The notes: a model not told the origin generated them from the sequence alone. Positions 23,650 through 41,133 are shown, counted from the stretch's first letter. The stretch is 64,000 bases of DNA from Pogona vitticeps (GCF_051106095.1 NC_135784.1:149703428-149767427); one strand, 5' to 3'. Program-made: numbers and translations.

Positions 23650-24600
23650 CTTATCTAGAAGTAAATCTCACTGAACACCATCAGTTACAACTTTGCCCTC
23701 TTCCATAGTTATGTAGTATAATATGGGATGGATAAAGTTGGGGGCCCAGAAGCCCGAAGGCCCCCACAGTATCCCCAGCCTCCCTAGCATGCCCACATTC
23801 CTTAAAGTTTAAAATCCCTTGTTTTTCTACAGGTATTTTGAAAAAGTTCCTTTGTGCCCTTTAGGGGGCATAGAAAGCAATTTTGCCTCTTTTTGTTATT
23901 GTTGATGGTAGGGGAAGAGAAGGTCTGTTTCCCATAAAAGAAGAAAGCATCAGTCAGTCAGTCAGTGGAGGACACTAAGGGTGATTAAAAATATATTTGA
24001 AGGCAGGGGCAGGCCTTCAGCCCCCTTATCTCTGGATGTTGCTCATCTTCCTCATTAGCTTCCCTCAGGAAGATGCCCAAGATTGTTTTATGATACCATG
24101 CTTTTTCTTACAGAACGGTGCTTGTCTTTTCATGGGATGGCTTTGTTTTCCATAATACATTGAGCTTTGCAAGGCATAAGAAAATATGTTGGTTATTCCT
24201 AATATTTATATAATTGCTAAATTCAAAAGGGATGCCAAGCTTTACTTAGCAAAGAGCACTCTGTTTGTTGACAACACCAGATGGTCTACAGCACTGGTTC
24301 TTAACCTTGGGTTACTCAGGAGTTTCGGACTGCAACTCCCAGAAGCCTTCACCACCAGCTGTCCTGACTGGGGTTTCTGGGAGTTGCAGTTCAAAAGCAT
24401 CCGAGTAACAAAGGTTAAGAACCACTGGTCTACAGGATACCCTCTTCTGCTCATTAGCTTTCATACTTGTTGAAAAAAGGCCTTGACAATTGTTTGGGTG
24501 AGAAGGGGTTAAACTATGAAAAAAGGTGTCAGCTTCTGGGACTTTCCCTTCTGTGGTGTCACTTTGGGAATGCTCATTCTTCTTAAAAGTAATGCAACCA
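23650..24600 (+). repeat. Upstream part of RDH duplication unit, copy A
   Basis: Blocks of this stretch recur in the same order upstream of copy B: 23660-23960 with 34005-34300, 24050-24160 with 36250-36350, 24430-24560 with 39925-40070, and 24560-24800 with 43195-43440. The intervals in copy B are filled by later insertions. An hAT MITE at 24292-24427 interrupts the copy A version. Confidence 0.75.
24292..24427 (-). mobile_element. hAT-type MITE, 136 bp, family 1
   Basis: Same family and same length as 10161-10296, in the opposite orientation: CACTGGTTCTTAACCTT...AAGGTTAAGAACCACTG. The 8-bp target duplication GTCTACAG is perfect (24284-24291 and 24428-24435). It lies about 260 bp upstream of the copy A TATA box. 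Confidence 0.92.
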
Positions 24601-24684
24601 AATTTGGAATGTTGAGAGGGAGGAGTTCCCTGCAGCCAGCTGGTTTCATGATTCAGTATTCAGCAACCTCCCTTCCCTTCCAGG

Positions 24685-24690
24685 TATAAA
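24685..24690 (+). promoter_or_regulatory. TATA box of RDH copy A
   Basis: TATAAA within CCAGGTATAAATTACC. The same block, with the GGAGGAGTTCCCTGCAGC element about 55 bp upstream, recurs in front of RDH copy B at 43331. Transcription would be expected to start near 24715. The conservation between the two duplicates while the spacers differ supports a real promoter. Confidence 0.75.
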
Positions 24691-24715
24691 TTACCGCAGG
24701 GGAGGGAGAATCAAC

Positions 24716-24793
24716 AAGGTAGAAGAGGCGAAGAAGTCTGTGCTTACTCTACAAGCAGTTCAAGCAGGCAGGTCTTCACTTTATCACCAACAG
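24716..24793 (+). other. Non-coding first exon of RDH copy A (5' end approximate)
   Basis: Downstream of the TATA box the sequence is paralogous to the copy B leader (AGAAG...GAAGTCTGTGCTT, then CTTTATC...AACAG). It ends in CAACAG|GTCAGT, a good splice donor at 24794. The next acceptor in the gene is CTCACAG at 28127-28133, ten bases before the coding ATG. The leader exon is thus spliced to the coding exon over a 3.3-kb intron. The start is inferred from TATA spacing only. Confidence 0.65.
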
Positions 24794-25328
24794 GTCAGTT
24801 CCTGACAGTCCGCAAAATTACGTTTCACTTCTGAATTAGGTTACAGGCATAACACTTTGTAAGAATTTGCCTGATGGAGCCAAGGGGGAGATCTTTGGGT
24901 TGTTGTTTTTTTAACAATTCGGGCATCAAGCTGAAATTCATTGGACAATCCCCCCTTCTTTTCTTCCTAATCTCCATCTCTGCTCCTCATCCAGTTCTTA
25001 AAAGGTGCAGCTGTCCTGCCAGGAGAATGCTGGTAGCCTTAACAGTGGAAGGAAAATCAAGTAAGCTGCACTGTGTACTAAGGTGGAATTCACATGTTTC
25101 ATGAGAAATGTCTCAATCCAAAAACATTGTTGAATAATTAGGAGGTTTAAAACTGTCCTAAACACCTTCACTTGGAAGAGGAGGGCATAAAATCCAGTGG
25201 GTATAACTGAAAAGGAATATAAAACAGGTTCAAAACCCAGTGAAGATAACTGAAATAGGGATCAAATCATTGAAACTTTACATGTTAGCTGACTGGTAAA
25301 ACTGGTCAACCAAGTTTGCTCTCAAATA

Positions 25329-25763
25329 CAGTGGTGCCTCGCATAGCGAGGTTAATCCGTTCCGGATTAACCCTCGCTATGTGAAAACTTCGCTGAACGG
25401 AACATAAAAACCCATTGGAACGCTTTAAACATCGTTTAATGCGTTCCAATGGGCCCTAAACTTACAGTTCAGCGAAGTTTCCTCCATAGCGGCAGCCATT
25501 TTCGCACCCTCGGTAAGCGAGGGGGGGCACAAAAACGCTGCGCGCGGCCATTTCAGCCGTCCGGCGGCCATTTTAGAACCGCCAAACAGCTGATCCGCGG
25601 GCATCGCAAAGCGAGGATCGGTAAGCAAAACGCTTACCAACCGTCGGTATGCGAGTTTTGCCCATTGGGACGATCGGTATGCCTCCGTGTTAGCAATCCC
25701 GAAAAGGGGATCGCTATGCAGATTTGTCATTGTACGGTGCACTCGTTAAGCAAGGCACCACTG
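25329..25763 (+). mobile_element. Pogo/Tigger-like MITE
   Basis: Terminal inverted repeats CAGTGGTGCCTCGC...AAGCAAGGCACCACTG with a TA on either side (25327-25328, 25764-25765). Long subterminal inverted repeats (GCGAGGTTAATCCGTTCC / GTTCAGCGAAGTTT) and a GGCGGCCATTTT core. It is non-coding and sits in intron 1 of RDH copy A. Confidence 0.85.
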
Positions 25764-26541
25764 TACGTCAATAGCATCTGGTTTGTGGTGATCATCAGTG
25801 AGTGAAACTTTTCTTTGGCTAGAGAAAAAAGTGTTGCATGTCACAAAAGGGTGACTATTGGATCTTTTGTATCCCAAGAAGAACAATATTAAACACCAAA
25901 GGACCTCACAAGACACACTAATAAATGCAAAATGAATATACTTTATTACCTATTGATTACACTTCTAAATAGAAAAGGGGTTTCATGCATTCAGCACATT
26001 CACACCACATACATACTCACCAAAGAGAGAAGAATTCTTTGTTTGCATTGTCCAAGTTCCAAGGAAAGTAGTTAGTTCCAAAAGCCTTTTGGTCTCAACA
26101 GACAACTTATCATTGCCCAGACCACTCTTTTTATATTCCTTTTAGGCAGGTTGCTAGCTGGGCATGCACATTAAATGTTTCTTTGTCTCCCCCTAGATGC
26201 AGTATATGGTCCTTATCACTTATTGTGAAGTATGGAATGCGTAATGTGTCTTCTATCACTTAGTGGACAGGTGTGGAATCTGCTTTGTTCAGGAGGATCC
26301 TCCTACCAGGGTCTTCTTAACCCAAGAGTTTGCTCCACTCCCTCAGCAGCAGATGTGTTCTGTCAACTTTGCTGAAAGCATAGTTCAAAAAGTGCACAGT
26401 TCAATAGTTGAATTTCTCACAATGAGGGCTTATAGCTAGAAATGCAACGTCTCATAGTTCCTCTGGGTTTTGTTGGTCTCCATCTTCGTGTCCTAGCTCT
26501 TCCTCTGGTTCTTCACCTGATTCAGGCCAAACATGCACATA

Positions 26542-26960
26542 CAGTGGTGCTTTGCTTGACGACGTTAATTCGTTCCAGCAAAATCGCTGTAGAGCGAAAA
26601 CGTCGTTAAGCAAAATAAAAAAGCCCATTGAAATGCATTGAAAACCGTTCAATGCATTCCAAAGGGCTGAATACCTGCTCCTCCAACAAAGATCCTCCAT
26701 ACAGCGGCCATTTTCGGGTGCCTGTCTTGCGAAAAATGCCTCCTAAAAACAGCGGGGAGCCATTTTGAGCAGCCGGCGGCCATTTTGAAAATCCGACAAT
26801 CAGCTGTTTTGATCATCGTAATGCGAAGAATCAGTTCCCAAAGCAGGGAACCGATTGTCACAAAGCGAAAAAAACCATTAAAACATTTTGTGATCGCAAA
26901 AACATCGCTGTGAAGAAGATTCGTCGTTATACGGGGTAATTGTTAAGTGGGGCACGACTG
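26542..26960 (+). mobile_element. Pogo/Tigger-like MITE
   Basis: CAGTGGTGCTTTGCTTGACGACG...GTTAAGTGGGGCACGACTG between TA dinucleotides at 26540-26541 and 26961-26962. Same family as the preceding element, diverged. In intron 1 of RDH copy A. Confidence 0.82.
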
Positions 26961-27149
26961 TACCTTACATTGCACTCATAGGCATTATTTGATGTAATCA
27001 TTAGCATCAGGTGGAAGTAACAGAGTTTTCCGCACAGTTTTATTTGGAACAAGAAATTTCGAATATCAATCTTTTCTGTGTAAACACTGCATTTTTCTTT
27101 TTTAAAAATAACCTGTATTTTGAAAGCAGTACAGAGAATAATAAATAAT

Positions 27150-27375
27150 AATTACATGCTGTCAAACCAATCTCAATTGACAGCAACCCTTTCTAGGCTT
27201 TTCTGGCAAGAGAATATTTAGACATGTTTTTCCTTTTCCTTTTATGAGACTGTGCAGTTGCACCAGGCTACAGAGGCTGGTTCCTCTCTCAGGAGGTACA
27301 TTGTGGAATTGAACTTCTAACCTCTGGCTTCAAAGTAAAATACCAAATTCACTGAGCTATCCAGCCAGGATCATG
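27150..27375 (-). mobile_element. tRNA-derived SINE
   Basis: On the minus strand: CTGGATAGCTCAGTGAATTTGG (box A), then GCCAGAGGTTAGAAGTTCAATTCC (box B), then the ATTACATGCTGTCA-type body reversed. Same family as 32995-33150 and 41655-42690. Confidence 0.7.
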
Positions 27376-28142
27376 GATTGAAGAAAGCCTTTTAACAACA
27401 ACGAAAATGATCATGGAAATAATCTGGATTAAGATTTGTGTGCCACATAGTTGCAAAATCTTCAAGATGAGCAAAATCTTTTTTTCTTATTTACTTTTAA
27501 GATCTGGAAGGTCTGAGAAGTATGATCAGCACCCCCTAATGGGTATCGTATTTCATGATAAAATCAGGTCTTGCTTTATATTTCATATGCTCCCTGTGAT
27601 AGTTCAGCTTGTCTTTCAATGGATGGTTATGAAGCTGCACAAACCAACACTCAAAACACATGTTATAGAAAGTGTATTTCTTCTGCTGAACTCTTTTTTT
27701 CTCTCTCACAACTAGAGTTCAGAGAATCTGTTTTCTTGATACAGAAAATATGTTAATAAGGAGCATTCATCATGCAATGTATTTGTGTGGGTGGTGCTAG
27801 GAAAGCTCCATCTGGAGCCATTCAAAGACAGCAAGGAAGTCAGTACAGAAATGTTATCAGTGGTGGAAAATGACCCTCAAGGCTGAAGCAGAAGTAACAA
27901 TGAGCCAGACAATCTAAAGAAGGCAAGCAAAGTGATGTTATTATCACTTTGAAATCTCTGCCTCTCTGTAAAAAAAAAGCAGGGTCTTTGGATCTATTGA
28001 TCTCAAACAGTTTCCACCATTTTGAGACTTACTACTGAGAGACACACTTATGACAAGGGATACATGACCATGAAGCCAAGCATGGCTACAATCCAGATCT
28101 AAAACCTTCCCATTCTGATCTCTCTTCTCACAGGTCGTAGCG

Positions 28143-33471
<5,329 letters not shown>

Positions 33472-33819
33472 ATCATTTCTCTGAAACAGCATCACAATAG
33501 CTGAAGCAAGCCAACCATCTACACGGAGAGGGACAAACCTCTATTTATGCTTTGTCGTATCTTAATGAGATGTGGAGTAAGTCATTAAGCACCTCTAAGG
33601 AAAGCTGGATTATTGTTCCTTGAATCAGAACTATTGGCTCACACAAATTAAAGTGCTGTGTTGTATCGACTTGTCTGCACAAGGCCCATTGGATTCAATG
33701 GGACTGAATCACCTGAGAGGCTTATTTGCCACTTATGTGCTGCAGGAGGGGTCTCAATAGATCAATCATTGAAGAAGGTGCCATCAAATAGACACTGAGT
33801 CACACAACTATGTCTAAAT

Positions 33820-33981
33820 TAGAGGCAGACTAAAAAACGAATCACAGTGTTCACTGTCACAATTGTCACAATGTCACAATGTTCAAAATCACTGTTTTGT
33901 TGGTTCAGGTCAGGTCAGGTTTGTCAAAAGCGACGAACCAAAATGAACCTCCATTTTCCTGGTTCATGCTTATCTCTACTC
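33820..33981 (+). mobile_element. Diverged hAT-type MITE related to 17455-17894
   Basis: Begins TTAGAGGCAGACTAAA and ends GGTTCATGCTTATCTCTA, with internal short tandem units (GTTCACTGTCACAATTG...; CAGGTCAGGTCAGG). The end is close to that of the 17.5-kb element. Confidence 0.5.
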
Positions 33982-34320
33982 TAGAGATCCCCAGCACAAT
34001 CCTCAATCTCACTGAACACCATCAGTTACAGCTTTGCCCTCTTCCACAGTTATACTGTATAATGTAAGACAGGATGGGCAAAGGGTGGCTCTCAGATGCC
34101 CAATGCCCTCCCGTACACACAGCCTCCCCAACACTCCCACATAATATCAATTTAAAGTTGAACACCTCTCTCTGATTTTGCATTTTAAAAAGTCCCCGTG
34201 TGCCCTTTAGATTGCATAGAAAGCAATTTTGCCTCTCTTTTTTTGTTATTGTTGATGTTATTGAGGAAACCAGGTCTGTCTCCCAAGAAAGAAGGAAAGA
34301 GAGAGAGAGAGAGAGAAGTT

Positions 34321-34735
34321 CAATAAATCATTTATTTATTTATTTATTTATTTTATTTCTATCCCGCCTATCTGATCATATTAGACCACTCTAGGCGGCT
34401 TACAGTAAAAAACAACAATATAATTTTAAAACTTTACAGCAGAAGCGTAAATGAAAATAAAGAACAGAATAAGAGAAAGATCGTCAAGGGTTTTCTGTTG
34501 GGAAGGCCTGCCTATACATCAATGTTTTTAGTTGTTTCTTAAAAATGCCCAGCGAGGGAGCCGCGCGAATCTCAGGGGGCAAGTTGTTCCAAAGGCGAGG
34601 AGCCACCGCCGAGAAGGCCCGGTTTCTGGTCTTTTCCTTTCGGGCCTCTCTCGGCGTTAGGCTCCTCAGCCTTATCTCCTGGCTCGCACGAGTGACACGG
34701 GTAGATCTTGGTGGGAGAAGGCTAAAAATAAAGAT
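34321..34735 (-). mobile_element. L2/CR1-clade LINE 3' end, inverted
   Basis: Minus strand carries the block GGAGCCACCGCCGAGAAGGC (reverse of the WNxLP region) and ends with GTAAGCCGCCTAGAGTGGTC...GGCGGGATAGAAATAAA and (AAAT)n at 34321-34354. It lies head to head (5' to 5') with the L1 that follows at 34740. Confidence 0.85.
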
Positions 34736-34739
34736 AAAA

Positions 34740-35963
34740 AACCCTTTTTAAAGAAACCTGTTAAATATTTGGAATAAATATAAAGAGAAGTTTTGTCCCT
34801 CAACTTCACCATTAAAATTAGTGACTGAGACAGAAAACTTTCCTACAAATTTAAAGGATTTAGTAGAACTATTTAAGAATAAAAGGGTTGCAAGATTGAA
34901 GGACTGGATGGGTAACATGAGACTGAAGGAGTTGATTATGTCTAAACTGCAATCTAATAAACTATCATGGTATAATCTTATTCAGTTAGACACCTGGACA
35001 AAGGATTGGTTGAAAACTAATGGTAAATGTAGAGAACTTACTAAGTACGAACAATTTCTGTCATCACATGAAGATATGCAAGATACAATTTTGAAAGGAA
35101 TAGTAAGTAAAATATATAATATAATTTTGGAACAAGAGGAAAAAGAATGGGGAATAGAAGGTTTAAAATTAATTTGGGAAAATGATTTAAAAACAGAAAT
35201 TAAAATAGAGGATTGGACAAAAATGTGGAGGATGAGAGCGTTAAGATTAATGTCAACAAGAATAAAGGAAAAAAATTTTAAAATCTGTCTAAGGTGGTAT
35301 TTGACTTCTGTAAAATTGAATATAATAAATCCAACATACCCCAAAGCATGTTGGAAATGTGATGAGGAAATTGGTACGTATTTTCACATGTGGTGGGAAT
35401 GTAAAGTGGTTAAAATTTTTGGGAATTGATTTTTAAGGAAATTTGTGATATATTTGGTAAAGATATTGATTTTAATGCCAAAATTGCTTTATTGTCAATT
35501 TTTGATAATACAGATTTGGACCATCACTCGAAAGAATTAATCACTAATTTTATGACAGGTGCTAGAATATTAATAGCTAGATTTTGGAAAGACAAGAATG
35601 ATATTAAAATTGAAGACTGGTATTGTGAAGTATGGGACATTGCATTAAATGATAAATTGACTATGGAACTTAAAATAAAAAGAGGGGAAATAAGTTGTAA
35701 CAATTTCTATGATATTTGGGGTAAATTTGTGGAATTTGTGTTAGTGAAAGGAAGGGGGAAAGCCTCTAAAGAATACTCAATACAATTTTGGAGAGGTAAT
35801 CTGTAAAAAAAACATTATTATAGTAAATAGAGTCCCGTGGGTATGCGGTGCATGTTAGAATTTAGTTTATAATAAGCACTATTACTTGTATTTTTTTTTT
35901 GTATTTTTTTTTGTTATGTATGTGGTTTTTTGTGTATTTTTTGTATAAAATAAAATTTTAAAA
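34740..35963 (+). mobile_element. L1 LINE, 5'-truncated
   Basis: C-terminal third of ORF2: MTETENFPTNLKDLVELFKN, KLSWYNLIQLDTWTKDWLKT, MRALRLMSTRIKEKNFKICL, CWKCDEEIGTYFHMWWEC, then after one frame change DWYCEVWDIALNDKLTMELK and SIQFWRGNL with stop at 35806. The 3' UTR ends TTTTGTATAAAATAAAATTTT. Same family as 1639-3975 and less decayed. No clear target duplication other than (GA)n on both sides. Confidence 0.88.
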
Positions 35964-35989
35964 AGAGAGAGAGAGAGAGAGAGACTCCT

Positions 35990-37503
35990 GAAGGCCCCTT
36001 TGCATCCTTCCTAGACGCAGCAGTAATGCTTTCCACTGTCACTCCAGAGAGGACCACTCCATAGACCTCCCCCTCTACATGTAGAAGAGGAAGACCACAG
36101 GGTCAAAAGGACTTCACAAGGTTGCTACAGAAGCATTCAAAGGGCCATCGTTAAGTAATTAAACTTGTGTTCCTTTCAATTTTCTTTCACAGGGATATGA
36201 CTCAAAATTAAATTTCTTTGGGCATATGCTTGTCTTTTTAACCAGAAAAATTAGTTTCCCTCAGGAGGATGCCCAAGTTTACAGCACTGTTTTAGGATAC
36301 CTTTCTTTTTCTTACAGGAGTGGTGATTGTCTTTACATGGATGGTTCTGTTCAGGTGAAATTGCTAAATTCTAGCATATGTGGTTATATCTCAAAAATTA
36401 GAACACAGATAGATCTTTTCATGCTTTGATAAAGAGCCATGTGATCAGGGCACAGGAATTCTGTTTTGTTTCTTAAATTAATCGGGAACAGAGACACACT
36501 CTCCAGAAGAAAAAAACTGTGAGGCACTTATCTCCCTACATGGTAAAGTTCTTGTTGTGGACTGACACCACAATCGTTAGAAAGATCACTTTCACCTCAG
36601 TGACAGGTCGACCTGCCTGGACCTGGTTTGTCCTGCTTCCAGGACATGGAAGGAATCTGGACATACCACAAAAGCATGTCTAGGGATGTTTCTGGAGTCA
36701 CAGTATGAATTTAGCCTCAGGATGATCCTGATGAAGGAGTCTAAGTTAGCTCACATTTGCAAAACCAGCATCAATAAGGAGTTATTTAAAAAATGGTCCC
36801 ATGACCTTTTCCAGGGAGAACAGCCCTCCATTGGAAGTTTCCACAAACAACAATGTTGATTTGAATGGAATCTTCCATTTTAAGGTCTGTCCAATCCGAA
36901 TCTGATTTAAAGATCAAGAGCCACTTGTGTAGCAGTAACACTTCCTCAAGAGGTAGCCTTTCCATTCAGTGGAAATTGAAAAGGATACTGGTCTTACTGT
37001 TTTAAAAATGTGACTTTAAACATAGTGTAGTGGATAGAGTAACTAGAAGTCAGGAGGCTTCGGTCTGAATCTCTACTCAGCCATGAAAGTTGTGTAGCTT
37101 AAAAAAAAAAACACATTCTACCAGGTAACTCTAAAAAGGATGGCATAAAAACTGGGAGTCAGATCAGCAACAAATTTCGTACAGTAGGAGAAGACAGTTT
37201 GCTCCTGCTCTATGCCAAATTTTGGGACATTTGGGCAAAGGGTTTTAGAGTCATGGTTTTTTTTAAAAGTAACAGTTTTTTACCCCATGCAGAACCAAGT
37301 GACCAGAAACATACACTGATAAGAGAAAATTAGCATACCTGAAAAGAAAAGTATCTCTGGCATGTTTTGGTTTTTTAATTTCACACAAATCAACTCATTC
37401 TTGGCTTTAATAAATCTTTAGCAATTAGTACTTTTGAACTCAGAAAAATGCTGAATTTACCAGCTTTCTCTTATAAGTTCCCCAATGTTCTAAACAGATT
37501 AAA
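35990..37503. other. Paralogous spacer, no gene recognised
   Basis: 36170-36370 resembles 24040-24170 upstream of copy A (TTCCCTCAGGAGGATGCCCAAG). The rest shows no recognisable exon or element. Confidence 0.45.
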
Positions 37504-37511
37504 CTTTTGAC

Positions 37512-37973
37512 TGGAGATACGATATTCATATTTGTCTTCCGGGGGAGACAAATATGAATATTGCCATCATAGGAGGCCAGGCTGATTAGATCCTCCTCTA
37601 CTAGAACCAAGCTGTCCACTTACTGCTTGAGGTACAGGGCACATGGCCGTCATCATTCACGCCACACCAACCGCAGAAGTAACCCAGAGAGGGCTTCCCT
37701 GCTTCTCTGTGCTGCTGATTAATCCAGTGAGGAGGCGGGATGCCGAGTCTCCCCACTCAGCTGCTGAGCGATTGGCAGTGCAGGGAGGTGGGGAAACCCA
37801 GGCTGTGCTACTTCTGCAACTGGTGTGGCGCAAATGATGATGGCCTCATGCACCGTACCAAAAGCAGTAACTGGAAGGCCCAGTTTTACAGGGAGGGCCT
37901 AATCAGCCCAGCCACTTGTGTCGATATTCATATTTGTTTCTCCTGGGAGATGAATACGAATATCCCATCTCTA
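37512..37973 (+). mobile_element. hAT-type MITE with long inverted repeats
   Basis: Ends TGGAGATACGATATTCATATTTG and CGAATATCCCATCTCTA; further inverted repeats of ATATTCATATTTGTC-type lie just inside. A perfect 8-bp target duplication CTTTTGAC is present at 37504-37511 and 37974-37981. The TAGAGATGG start is shared with 17455-17894. Non-coding. Confidence 0.85.
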
Positions 37974-38079
37974 CTTTTGACCCCTGAAAGGTCTATGAAA
38001 AAACTCAGTTAACTCCTTCCTGGCCAAACATTTTAAACTGCTTCCTGTGAAAATATTTTAAAAGATATTTTTAAAAAAG

Positions 38080-38925
38080 AATAATATTCAGCAGTTCATT
38101 AATTTAAACTGTGAAAATTACTGGGTTTTTGTTCTGTAGATGGGGATGATCTCAAAGCAAGTTTTATCTGGTTTACTCACAAGTAAGGAGACAGCAGCAG
38201 CCACATCCAATATTGTTTTTTCCATTAAGTTCTACTAATATCTTGGAAACGAACACCTTTGAATTCCTTTACTGAGTCAACCCATCTTAAATCTTCCTCT
38301 TTTTCTGTCACTCCACCCCACTTTTCCCAACTATATGGTCTCTTCTGGTCAGTTCTGTATTCTCTTTCTATGTGCATGATAGGTATTTTAAAATACATTT
38401 TAAAAAGAGAATAATATTCAGCAGCTCACTCTGCTGTGAAATTACTGTGGTTTTGCTTTGTGGCTGGTGATGATCTCAAAGCAAATTTTACCCAGTTAAC
38501 TCATGAGTAAGGAGTCAGCAGCAACAGCTGAAGCATGAGGGGAAAAATTGTGATGATGGTTGCAGAGACAGAAGGGAGATAAACCCACCTTTCCCCTCCA
38601 CACATACACCTTTCTCACTCTGTATGAGTGACTGACTTCCAAAATAGCCTATCATTAAAAGCTCTGCTCAGATCTTGCAAACCAACATAATTTTATGTTA
38701 GGTTCTCATCTCTTCCTGCTGCCGCCACTCTTTTCTAGCCATATTGTCTTTTCCATTAAGTTCTGCTCAGATCTTAGAATCTAACATTTGTGGCTTTCTT
38801 TACTGAGTCAATCCATCTCATATTAGGTCTTCCTCTTTTCCTACTGCTCCAACTCCACTTTCTCCAACAATATAGTCTATTCTGGCCACTTCTGAATTTC
38901 CATTATATATGCATGGTAAGATAGG
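38080..38925 (+). repeat. Unclassified repeat cluster, partly tandem
   Basis: AATAATATTCAGCAG...GATGATCTCAAAGCAA...CTCACAAGTAAGGAG at 38080-38195 recurs at 38410-38515. CATTAAGTTCTAC...TTTACTGAGTCAACCCATCT at 38223-38290 recurs at 38753-38820 and in part at 38652. A third relative of the first block lies at 61320-61440. It may derive from an RTE-type LINE on the minus strand; not resolved. Confidence 0.55.
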
Positions 38926-39511
38926 TTCAGATTACCCATTTTTGCTCTAGTGAGATTTCAGGGTTGATTTGATTTAACACCCTCTTTTCTGGCTGTCTTT
39001 TGTATCTATACAGCTCTCCTCCAACACCACATTTCAAATGAATCTATATTGTCCCTGTCACTCTTTCACATACTATGGAGGATTTTGACCTAGGTTTCAA
39101 GTGATGTCCCTTACTAACTCGAACCTCTCCCCCCCCTTTTTTAAAATTTCAAAATGCAAAGAGAAATCTTTTAGAAAACATGCACATAACATGTCCATAG
39201 AGCTGTTACAAATATTCTTAAATAGCTTGCCTAACTCAAAAAAAGGGGTTTGGAAACTAAAACATATATTTCTAGTTTGCTATCTGCAGAGCAGGCATGG
39301 CAACATTAGAGGTTGAAGGGTGTGTATGTTTTTCCATTGTATGTGGTGTAACTACTCACATCTTTGCTTCACCATTTCATTAGGTCCAAAACAGCCCTTC
39401 CAGGTATTTTGGCCCAGAGGGGATATAGCCACATGCAAGCTGTTCTTGCTTCTGACTTCTCCCATTAACCATATTTCAGATCATGTGTTCATCTTCTGGA
39501 ATCCTCTAGCA

Positions 39512-39923
39512 CAGACGTCCCCAACCTCTGGTCCGCGGCCCTGTGTCGGTCCCTGGCCTGAGCTGGATCGGGCCGTAGAGACAGACCTCCCCCGCACACA
39601 CTCTCCCTGCACCTTTTGTACCTGCACATGCACACCTGCACCCACGTGAATGCTCCCCCACCCCTTCGTGCATGCGCACAAGTGCTTCCTGAGTGCCGTG
39701 CTGCCCTTTGCACATGTGCATGAGCACACCCGTGCCCGCACAAGTGCTACGGTGACCTTTGTGTATGTGTGTGTGCCCACATGAGTGCCGCCCCACCCTT
39801 TGCGCATATGCACAAGCATGTGCAAACCCGCACGAGAGCACACGTGCTCCTTCGTGCATGAGCATGGGAAATGCCCTGCCTTTTCCAGCTGGTCTGTGGG
39901 GCTAAAAAGGCTGGGGACCACTG
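39512..39923 (-). mobile_element. hAT-type MITE with CAGTGGTCCCCAGCC termini
   Basis: Reverse orientation relative to 18229-18512: CAGACGTCCCCAACCTCTGG...GGCTGGGGACCACTG. The flanks CTCTAGCA (39504-39511) and ATCTACGG (39924-39931) are the diverged 8-bp target duplication. The interior is GTGCAT/GCACA-rich and simulates open frames. Confidence 0.8.
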
Positions 39924-40255
39924 ATCTACGGGATATCCTCTTCTGCTCAATTCATACTTGTTGAAAAACAGCCCTGACAATTGCTTTGTGGTAGGTTGAG
40001 AAGTGGTAAACTGATGAAAAAAGGAGTCAGCTTCTGGGATTTCCCCTTGTTTGGTGCCACTTTGGGAATGGTACTGGTGCTGGGGAACTCTTGCTAGGAG
40101 TAAGGATTTCTTCCCATTTAACTAAAGTTAACATTTTAAACCTCAGCCTTCCCAAAGTGTGCTCCAAAGCAGCCCTTGCCCCTTGCAACATCCTGCAGCT
40201 CCCTCATGTGCCATCACACCAGCCAGGAGCAATGCAAAAGCTTTTCTTTAGGGGT

Positions 40256-40310
40256 GGTGGTGGTTGTTGTTGTTGTTGTTGTTGTTGTCGTCGTTGTTGT
40301 TGTTTGCTTG
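40256..40310 (+). repeat. (GTT)n-like microsatellite
   Basis: GTTGTTGTTGTTGTT with GTCGTC interruptions. Confidence 0.9.
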
Positions 40311-40814
40311 TTTTTTGCCACCACAGTGGTGCTGCTGCTCTTCCGGCAGGCTCCAGCTCCTTTGCACGTCTTTGTTTCCTAATCTACACAGCACTCCTCA
40401 CTGCTCTTCCTGTGTGGCCGTAGCCATCACTCAGAGGAACAGTGAGTGGGAAAAGTTTGGGAACTGCTGCTTTACACTATAAAATACAGTTACATCTAGT
40501 TAAACAAAAATGCATATAATGGCAAAAAGTTAATCTGTCGTTGCAGGGTTGCATAGCAACATTTAAAACGTTAATTTTGCCTATGTTAAGCTATCTCTTT
40601 CAAGTTCTGCTTACAGGGATATCAGATGCGGCCTTTGAATACTGGCAGACTATACGGTATATATATATGAATTTTATCAATAGTTCCAAGAAGCAAGAGT
40701 ATCTCAAGCATGTTGTAACTGTGTAAACAATTAATTTTTACTTAAATATTATGAGAGGTACTAGGTCAGATTATACCTTCCTATTATTTTGTTTTTGTTT
40801 TTCCACATTCTTTC

Positions 40815-41100
40815 AATATTTTTTTTCCGGCGATTCGTGCGGCCCCTACGCTGGGCACTTTTAAGAGCCAACTAAAAACATGGTTGTACGTTCAGGCCTT
40901 CCCTCCTGTCAATACTTAATTTCTTTTTTTCCCCTTTCATTTATTATTTGTTTTATTATTGCATGTGTTACAGACTGTTTGTAAAATCCTTATGTTTTAT
41001 TGCATACTCCTTTATTGGAAGCCGCCCAGCGTGGTCGACCAGACCAGATGGGCAGGATATAAATCAAATGAATAAATAAATAAAATAAATAAATAAACAA
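40815..41100 (+). mobile_element. L2-type LINE 3' end
   Basis: One frame reads IRAAPTLGTFKSQLKTWLYV followed by QAFPPVNT and a stop; the 3' UTR has GAAGCCGCCCAGCGTGGTCG...GATGGGCAGGATATAAATCA and ends in (AAAT)n. Confidence 0.85.
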
Positions 41101-41133
41101 AGGGTCTTTTAAGCCCACATTTTTCTGCTAGAG

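Noticed and set aside
39481-39921. Cys/His-rich minus-strand frame resembling a small secreted or zinc protein
   Set aside because: Produced by GTGCAT/TGCACA-type units of the hAT MITE at 39512-39923.
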